Assembly (NCBI RefSeq): GCF_018598185.1
Contig: NZ_JAHESC010000048.1
Span: 1-57,432, forward strand
DNA length: 57,432 nt
Origin: Dawidia soli
Lineage (GTDB): Bacteria > Bacteroidota > Bacteroidia > Cytophagales > Cyclobacteriaceae
Direction of reading: 5' to 3'
A model generated the notes under the pieces. The model worked only from the letters and a program-made list of their open reading frames with translations, did not search any database and was not told where the DNA came from. The position numbers and the translations under genes are program-made. Positions 52,303 through 57,432 of the stretch are shown in pieces (the first letter of the stretch is position 1; each line of letters begins with the position of its first letter).

Positions 52303-54799
52303 TACGAACTATGCTGCCGAAACAACTACAGCCGATCAGTCAATAGACGATCTCGGAGTTGACCTCTCGTTATCGACCATTCCGAATGATATCAAGAACT
52401 TGTTGATAAAAGTAGCGGGCGATATTCCGACCGGCCAGCAGGGAGATAGTACGCGCCCCCGGTATGCGTTACTAAAAGGTAAAGTAGCGGCGTATGCGGG
52501 CTTTTACCTCGATGGCAGTAATCCTGCCGTGCTTCGGTATGATGCTACAACCGATAGCGGCAACGATCCTTTTTACATAGCCTCAGCCACATTTACGGTA
52601 ACGGCCGCCGGTGTTAACAAAAACAAGATTACACTAAACGTAAAGATCAAAACGACGACGAAATCGATTGCCGAGTACAAAGTAAAGACAAATGATACTA
52701 CCGACCTAGTAGCCCAAGGCCTGATAAACCACTTAAATTTATCCATAAGGACTCATGGTTTCTATGCGTCCGTCAGCGGATCAGTCATCACGATTCGCGC
52801 AACGAGTGATGTAGGCGGATCGGCAAGCGACCTTACCTTGAGTTTTACCCAAACAGGTACGGCCAACGGCGCAATAACAACACAATTCGCCACATCAACA
52901 AGCACTACCGCGCAGACCAACCGAAGCATTGATAAACTGACGTTTTATATCATGTTCAAGGCGCCGTTCAAGAATGCTACGTATAATCAATTTTACGGAG
53001 ATCCACTGGTGCAAGCTACCAATAGCTGGAGTTATGCAGCAAATGAGATGCGTGCAGCGCATAACCTGAAGAGATTGAATTCGGCTGGCGAGCAAGTACA
53101 AAAATTCGGAACCGAATGGAAGAATGTAAATGACGCCGGAGAGGATCTGGACAAGTATACGAACCAAAAAGGTTATGAATTTCTGGGTATAGACGTAAAG
53201 GATGCGGTCTATCTGTCCGATTCAAAATTGAGCTTAACGACCAAATACAATTTGGATACACCTGCTACTGAGAGAGTCAATTTATTCAAACACGTCGATG
53301 CCACGCAGCCGAAAGACGGCTATAATAAAATACCTCCTTATTTCTTTATTGTTGCTGCGCGACAGGAAAATCCATACAATGATATTTGTTGGTTGGCTAA
53401 GCAAACCCGGGGAAGTTATAGCAGGGGAGTACATTTTCCGGCTAATATAAATACGTCGTATAAGAACCGGAAATATATACGATTCACCACTGCACTTGGT
53501 ACGGTGAATGTTGAAGGTAAAACAATAAAAAAAGAACCGGGTACTGGTAATCTGTATGTAGAGGTAAATAATATTAAGTACAACCTGCTGTTAGCGGCCG
53601 GAGAACAATTAACATCAAAAGTAGACTCCGATCCGGCCTCGACAACGGACGATTATACATACGAGTCATTGTCTCTGGAGGGTGCTACGATTGTGAAGAA
53701 AGATAATAGATACTTGGCTGAATTTGATTCGATTGTTGATGCGACCATCCTCGGTAATAACTCAGGAATAACTGTGGGGATGGGATTGGATCTGGGTAAC
53801 GCATTTAATGGCCTTTATAGGATCGAGTTTACCATTGCAGTAAATACCGCCGCTACCGGACATTTTCGGTTGTACTACTGGGACAACGTAAGCGATGAGT
53901 TACCGTATAGTATAACAGCCATTCAACTGAAAAATGCTATCAATGATATTCTTTTTTCAGATCATCTGAGCTCGCTTTCAAGCGATCAAGAAGATGCGAT
54001 AAAAGAGCTCGTTACGGTCACCTCGCCACCCAACCAGGGGGGCATAAAAACGTATACGGTCAAAATTGAAAGAAAATTGCAGGCTGCTTATTTTCATCCG
54101 GTATATTCGGCAACAGATGATCTGTCACAGGTTAATTCAAATGTAACCTTTAACCCCGCGGCTGACAAAGACAGGTGGGAAGTGGTGACGGATGTTTTGA
54201 AAGATGGATGGCATAGTGTTGAGAAGACCATGAACTATAGTTTTTCAAATCAGCCAAACACAAATGGCGTGTATGACAAAGATTTCTGGTTGAAACAAAA
54301 CGGTATCAGCGCCACAGACCAGAATGTAATTAAGAATATATTGAAATTTTCGATGGGAGCCAGTCGCGGAAGGGGTTACGCAGTTTATATAAATAACAGA
54401 GATCTGGTTCAGAAAGTTGAATTCAAAAGCTACACACAGAGTTTGAGGGGAATCTATAATGAGATATTTATTCCGAGGTATTACAATGCCAGAAGACAAA
54501 GTGAGGATGGCAAAAGCTACTCCAATGGAACGACGATCGAGAGTAAGGTGATTCAAGGTTTAACCGGTATTCATACACCAAATCAGGCCGAGCTTCATTT
54601 AATGGCCAGTGCGGTGTATAATAGCCCTGGTACGCTTAGTGGTAATGCAGGTAGCTTTAAGAGTGCTATAAAAAGCCACAGCCTGAAAGCGTTGAGTCAA
54701 TTGGTGCCGGCGTTGCGAAAAGAGAGGCAGGCGTCTTCGTATGAATTTATCTACAGCCTGCCCATGATAAAGAACATTTACAGAGGTGTGATTGATTAG
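52289..54799 (+). CDS. unknown large protein B with a lysozyme/pesticin-like motif
   Basis: 836 residues, starting inside the end of gene A, without signal peptide. Residues about 95-195 form a Thr/Ser-rich beta domain (KSIAEYKVKTNDTTDLVAQG, NLSIRTHGFYASV) of a type often seen in phage-tail-like proteins. Residues 493-503 read GITVGMGLDLG, preceded by LEG with Glu464. The T-x5-D spacing (Thr495, Asp501) agrees with pesticin (Thr201, Asp207), a T4-lysozyme-fold muramidase, and the phrase GxTxGxGxDLG is typical of that family. The Glu-Thr distance (31) is longer than in pesticin, so activity is uncertain. The rest is unrecognised. Confidence 0.75.
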   Translation: MAIFSTNYAAETTTADQSIDDLGVDLSLSTIPNDIKNLLIKVAGDIPTGQQGDSTRPRYALLKGKVAAYAGFYLDGSNPAVLRYDATTDSGNDPFYIASATFTVTAAGVNKNKITLNVKIKTTTKSIAEYKVKTNDTTDLVAQGLINHLNLSIRTHGFYASVSGSVITIRATSDVGGSASDLTLSFTQTGTANGAITTQFATSTSTTAQTNRSIDKLTFYIMFKAPFKNATYNQFYGDPLVQATNSWSYAANEMRAAHNLKRLNSAGEQVQKFGTEWKNVNDAGEDLDKYTNQKGYEFLGIDVKDAVYLSDSKLSLTTKYNLDTPATERVNLFKHVDATQPKDGYNKIPPYFFIVAARQENPYNDICWLAKQTRGSYSRGVHFPANINTSYKNRKYIRFTTALGTVNVEGKTIKKEPGTGNLYVEVNNIKYNLLLAAGEQLTSKVDSDPASTTDDYTYESLSLEGATIVKKDNRYLAEFDSIVDATILGNNSGITVGMGLDLGNAFNGLYRIEFTIAVNTAATGHFRLYYWDNVSDELPYSITAIQLKNAINDILFSDHLSSLSSDQEDAIKELVTVTSPPNQGGIKTYTVKIERKLQAAYFHPVYSATDDLSQVNSNVTFNPAADKDRWEVVTDVLKDGWHSVEKTMNYSFSNQPNTNGVYDKDFWLKQNGISATDQNVIKNILKFSMGASRGRGYAVYINNRDLVQKVEFKSYTQSLRGIYNEIFIPRYYNARRQSEDGKSYSNGTTIESKVIQGLTGIHTPNQAELHLMASAVYNSPGTLSGNAGSFKSAIKSHSLKALSQLVPALRKERQASSYEFIYSLPMIKNIYRGVID

Positions 54800-54800
54800 T

Positions 54801-55640
54801 ATGAAGGTAATGTATTCTATGTCTTTGATACCTGTATATATCGTTTGGTTTTTTGCATGTTCTTTTTGCGACCTGCGAGGTGGATTTTTTGTTAGTGGTC
54901 ATCGGGAAATGCATCAGGCCTCACTAGGTCAATTTTCTATAGATGACAGTTGTGAGCAGTGTGCGGGAGGAATAGACCTGATGCTTATTACCGACAACAA
55001 CAAAGCGAATGTTACATCGCATTTGAATAAAATTATCATGGATTCTTTAATCGGCGAAGCGCCAGATGCTGAACGTTATTCGGTTGACGACTTTGAGCGC
55101 CACAGGAACTTTGGGGAGGATTGTGTGGGAATGTCCATCGTCACTTTTGTCAATATCAATGCCAAATCGATACTAAGTCTAACATCCCAAAGTGAAGGGG
55201 TATGTGGTACCTCCGTTGGCGACTATTTTCCTAAACACCATATCACCATCGATCTTAACGAAAACGAAGCACTGTCGCTCACGGAAGTGATTAAGAAAAG
55301 CCAGTGGAAAAATTTCGAGCAATTCGTCTTAAAATACGCCAGAATAAAAGAGATCGATAACGTTCCTTATTTAGATGGTGATAGTGAAGGGAATAAGCAC
55401 GATCAGCGCAAGATCACCTACCTGGCTGGATTGCTTCCGGCCTTTTATGTAAACGACAAAGTTTTGGGAGTCTATACATTGATCAATGATTTGAATCCCC
55501 CCGACGGATATCGAAGATCCAGCCAGAAAGAAACAATAGGCATTGAGTACATGAACGTGGAGATTCCACTGACGGAGATCAAAAAGTTCATTGATTCGGG
55601 CACCGCCGTTTTAAATCTTGTTCCAGGTAGAAAGTTGTAA
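54801..55640 (+). CDS. probable lipoprotein C of the 50-57 kb cassette
   Basis: 279 residues from the ATG at 54801, one base after the stop of gene B. The N-terminus MKVMYSMSLIPVYIVWFFAC is hydrophobic and ends in a possible lipobox (FFAC, Cys20). The C-terminal half (SVGDYFPKHHITIDLNENEA, LSLTEVIKKSQWKNFEQFVL, LLPAFYVNDKVLGVY) loosely resembles the DUF3298/RsiV-like fold of periplasmic proteins. It is the only cassette member with an export signal, so it may anchor or immunise against the others at the envelope (inference). Confidence 0.7.
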   Translation: MKVMYSMSLIPVYIVWFFACSFCDLRGGFFVSGHREMHQASLGQFSIDDSCEQCAGGIDLMLITDNNKANVTSHLNKIIMDSLIGEAPDAERYSVDDFERHRNFGEDCVGMSIVTFVNINAKSILSLTSQSEGVCGTSVGDYFPKHHITIDLNENEALSLTEVIKKSQWKNFEQFVLKYARIKEIDNVPYLDGDSEGNKHDQRKITYLAGLLPAFYVNDKVLGVYTLINDLNPPDGYRRSSQKETIGIEYMNVEIPLTEIKKFIDSGTAVLNLVPGRKL

Positions 55641-55642
55641 TT

Positions 55643-57432
55643 ATGGCAGCAAATAAATTTTATCCATCCTTATCGGCACTGGTCCCCGTGGAGGATATCC
55701 CTGATAACCTGGGATTTGTTAAGAATGGATTAAGTAGCGTTTTTGATCATTTCTATTATCGTAACCTGCAGATCGATAAAAGCGTGGCTGGCGATGCTGC
55801 CTTTTATAATCTGTCACTACTCACCTTCCGGAGAATTGGATTAGACATACCGGGAACGGGTGGAATGAGCCTTGTGCTGAACCCCAGTTTTACAGAGACC
55901 GGATCAAGTGAGTTTCCGCTATCAGTAAGTTACAAGTGGGGAATCCTGAAGTATATAAAGGGCTTTGAATTACAGACATTTGACTGGAGTGCAAGAAGCA
56001 TCTTTGACTTGGTGTCCGAGATTAGCGGAGTTACTGCCGATGAGCTATTGCTTCAATCTATTTTCGTTCTCACGAAGGAGGCAGATGATCCAGAAGAACC
56101 TGAAGATGCGATTCAAAAGTTTGTAGACGAATTCAATGCGAAATACACGCCAGTCACGCCATTGGGAAAGGGAAACTTTTCGGATGACCTGGCCGTTGTC
56201 GCGGACCTGATTGTTCAAATGAGCATCAATGGTAACGCATTTGACCCGGTCTCGGTAGTGTTCGATTTTTTCATTGATTCTGTAGAAATAGATGGCGACA
56301 GCCTATCGAAAATTGAAATTCTCTTTAGCCAATGGCTTGGGGCTTTTTCTTCTGACAATATCCGGGAACTACTGATTCCTCATGTATCAGCTTCTCTTAA
56401 TAATATAACCGTAGCGCTTGAGTTTCCCAGGACTATTCTGATACCGTTGGAAACCGAAGATGACCTGGATAGTGACTCCGCAACCGGTCCGGGCGATCCG
56501 CTGCCAGAGGAATTTAAATCGCAGGTGAAATTCAATGTCGGAAGCCTTCGGTACAGCACAGACAATGGACTTGAATTTAGCGGTGAGAGCAGCTTTAGCT
56601 TTACAAAATCACAAATAGGCAATACCGGCCTCACGATCGAGTTTGACAATATGAAACTTGATCTCAGCCGTAAGAAAAACATCCCCGAAGCGTTAGCCGA
56701 TGGTCGTCCGGATGACTTTATCGGAGTGTATATCCAGGAAGCTACCATCGGTCTTCCCCCTAAGCTGTTCCAAAACAATCCTGATCAAGGCAACCCGCCG
56801 GAAGTAGCCATCAAAGGCCGCAACCTGCTCATTGGCACCGGCGGCATCTCTGGTACGATCGGTCTGGAGACAACGGGCTCGCCCTTCCGCGCCAAGATCG
56901 GTAAGATGACGGCAAGCCTGGAGGCATTTGATGTAACATTCAAGCAAGGGGCTATCACCGAATCCAACATCTTTGGCAAGCTCCTCATCCCCGGCTTCAA
57001 AGACAGCGCCGGCAATGACGCCGAGATTGAGATCGACGTGCACATCGCAGACGGCGGCGACTTCAGCATCACCGCCCGGGAGGCGGATGGGATAAAACTT
57101 TCCATTCCAAACATCCTGGCCTTTACCATCAAGTCAGCGGAGATCGGCAGAAAAGACGACCAGCTTTACATTGCCGTATCCGGCTTGCTGGAGTTTGAAG
57201 ATCAGGGCGGATTCCTGGGCAAGTTCCTGCCGGCCGAGATAGACATTAAAAAGCTCATCATCTGGCAAGATGGGAGCATTGAGATCGAGGGGGGAAGCCT
57301 GGTTCTTCCTACCGCCATCACCATTAAGATCGGTCCTGCCGAGATCTCCATTACCGGGATCCACATGGGTACGCACGAGCAGAACCTGAACGGTGTCAAG
57401 CGGAAGTACCGGTATTTTGGTTTTGATGGGGG
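55643..57432 (+). CDS. very large beta-rich protein D (truncated by the window end)
   Basis: At least 596 residues, open to the last base. It starts MAANKFYPSLSALVPVEDIP two bases after gene C, without a signal peptide. From about residue 290 it consists of long runs of beta strands with phrases such as YIQEATIGLPPKLFQ, GRNLLIGTGGISGTIGLE and AEIGRKDDQLYIAVSGLLEF, like large repetitive proteins of the DUF6603 kind; that assignment is tentative. GC rises inside the gene: 26 of 60 bases at 55741-55800, 38 of 60 at 57001-57060. The 3' part may have a different origin from the 5' part. Function unknown. Confidence 0.75.
   Translation, partial: MAANKFYPSLSALVPVEDIPDNLGFVKNGLSSVFDHFYYRNLQIDKSVAGDAAFYNLSLLTFRRIGLDIPGTGGMSLVLNPSFTETGSSEFPLSVSYKWGILKYIKGFELQTFDWSARSIFDLVSEISGVTADELLLQSIFVLTKEADDPEEPEDAIQKFVDEFNAKYTPVTPLGKGNFSDDLAVVADLIVQMSINGNAFDPVSVVFDFFIDSVEIDGDSLSKIEILFSQWLGAFSSDNIRELLIPHVSASLNNITVALEFPRTILIPLETEDDLDSDSATGPGDPLPEEFKSQVKFNVGSLRYSTDNGLEFSGESSFSFTKSQIGNTGLTIEFDNMKLDLSRKKNIPEALADGRPDDFIGVYIQEATIGLPPKLFQNNPDQGNPPEVAIKGRNLLIGTGGISGTIGLETTGSPFRAKIGKMTASLEAFDVTFKQGAITESNIFGKLLIPGFKDSAGNDAEIEIDVHIADGGDFSITAREADGIKLSIPNILAFTIKSAEIGRKDDQLYIAVSGLLEFEDQGGFLGKFLPAEIDIKKLIIWQDGSIEIEGGSLVLPTAITIKIGPAEISITGIHMGTHEQNLNGVKRKYRYFGFDG

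Noticed and set aside
55643-57432. Minus-strand frames of 65-132 codons at 56380-57399
   Set aside because: All are antisense to the long open frame of gene D, which continues unbroken to the window end.
50323-57432. Extracellular contractile injection system or type VI secretion locus
   Set aside because: No sheath, tube, baseplate, spike or AAA+ ATPase gene is visible in the window; only single motifs hint at phage-tail-like parts, so I do not assign it.

Overview
The window looks like chromosomal DNA of a Bacteroidota bacterium of the Cytophagales/Chitinophagales kind. The evidence is a SusC/SusD pair with a hybrid two-component regulator, a GLPGLI protein beside an outer-membrane receptor, type IX secretion (T9SS) sorting domains with a PorP/SprF protein, OxyR next to an AhpC/AhpD pair, and several promoters of the TTTG-N19-TAnnTTTG type. 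Most genes are moderately GC-rich; the right end from about 50 kb is clearly more AT-rich.

Layout. 0.2-3.2 kb (minus strand) is one operon: ECF sigma factor, anti-sigma factor fused to HEAT-like repeats, and two exported beta-repeat (DUF4097-like) proteins. 3.4-5.7 kb is a peroxide-defence module: OxyR divergent from AhpC-type peroxiredoxin and AhpD-like carboxymuconolactone-decarboxylase family protein. 5.9-10.6 kb holds a membrane GAF/Cache sensor with no visible output domain, a small unknown protein and a TPR histidine kinase. 10.7-16.4 kb is an accessory, decaying region. It contains tRNA-Pro(CGG) with the C-terminal remnant of a serine recombinase behind it, a methyltransferase, an ArsR-rhodanese regulator with a second rhodanese, a VOC protein, and broken HxlR and AraC regulator genes.

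16.5-31.9 kb is a polysaccharide utilisation locus: hybrid sensor/AraC regulator, SusC, SusD, GH30, GH2 and GH97. The enzyme set would suit a galactan or arabinogalactan with beta-1,6-galactose and alpha-galactosyl ends (inference). 32.1-34.0 kb has an AraC regulator and two SnoaL-like proteins. 34.0-40.1 kb has a response regulator/histidine kinase pair divergent from a GLPGLI protein and a TonB-receptor-like barrel. 40.1-41.0 kb holds only short gene fragments.

41.0-49.9 kb is a T9SS block: two large paralogous cargo proteins with repeated Ig/PKD-like domains and type A sorting domains flank a type B cargo protein and its PorP/SprF partner. 50.3-57.4 kb is the least familiar part: four tightly coupled genes (14-base overlap, then gaps of 1 and 2 bases) encoding three large proteins without signal peptides and one probable lipoprotein. 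The second large protein carries a motif like that of pesticin/T4-type lysozymes. The last gene runs off the window. This cassette is the best candidate for an undescribed system.
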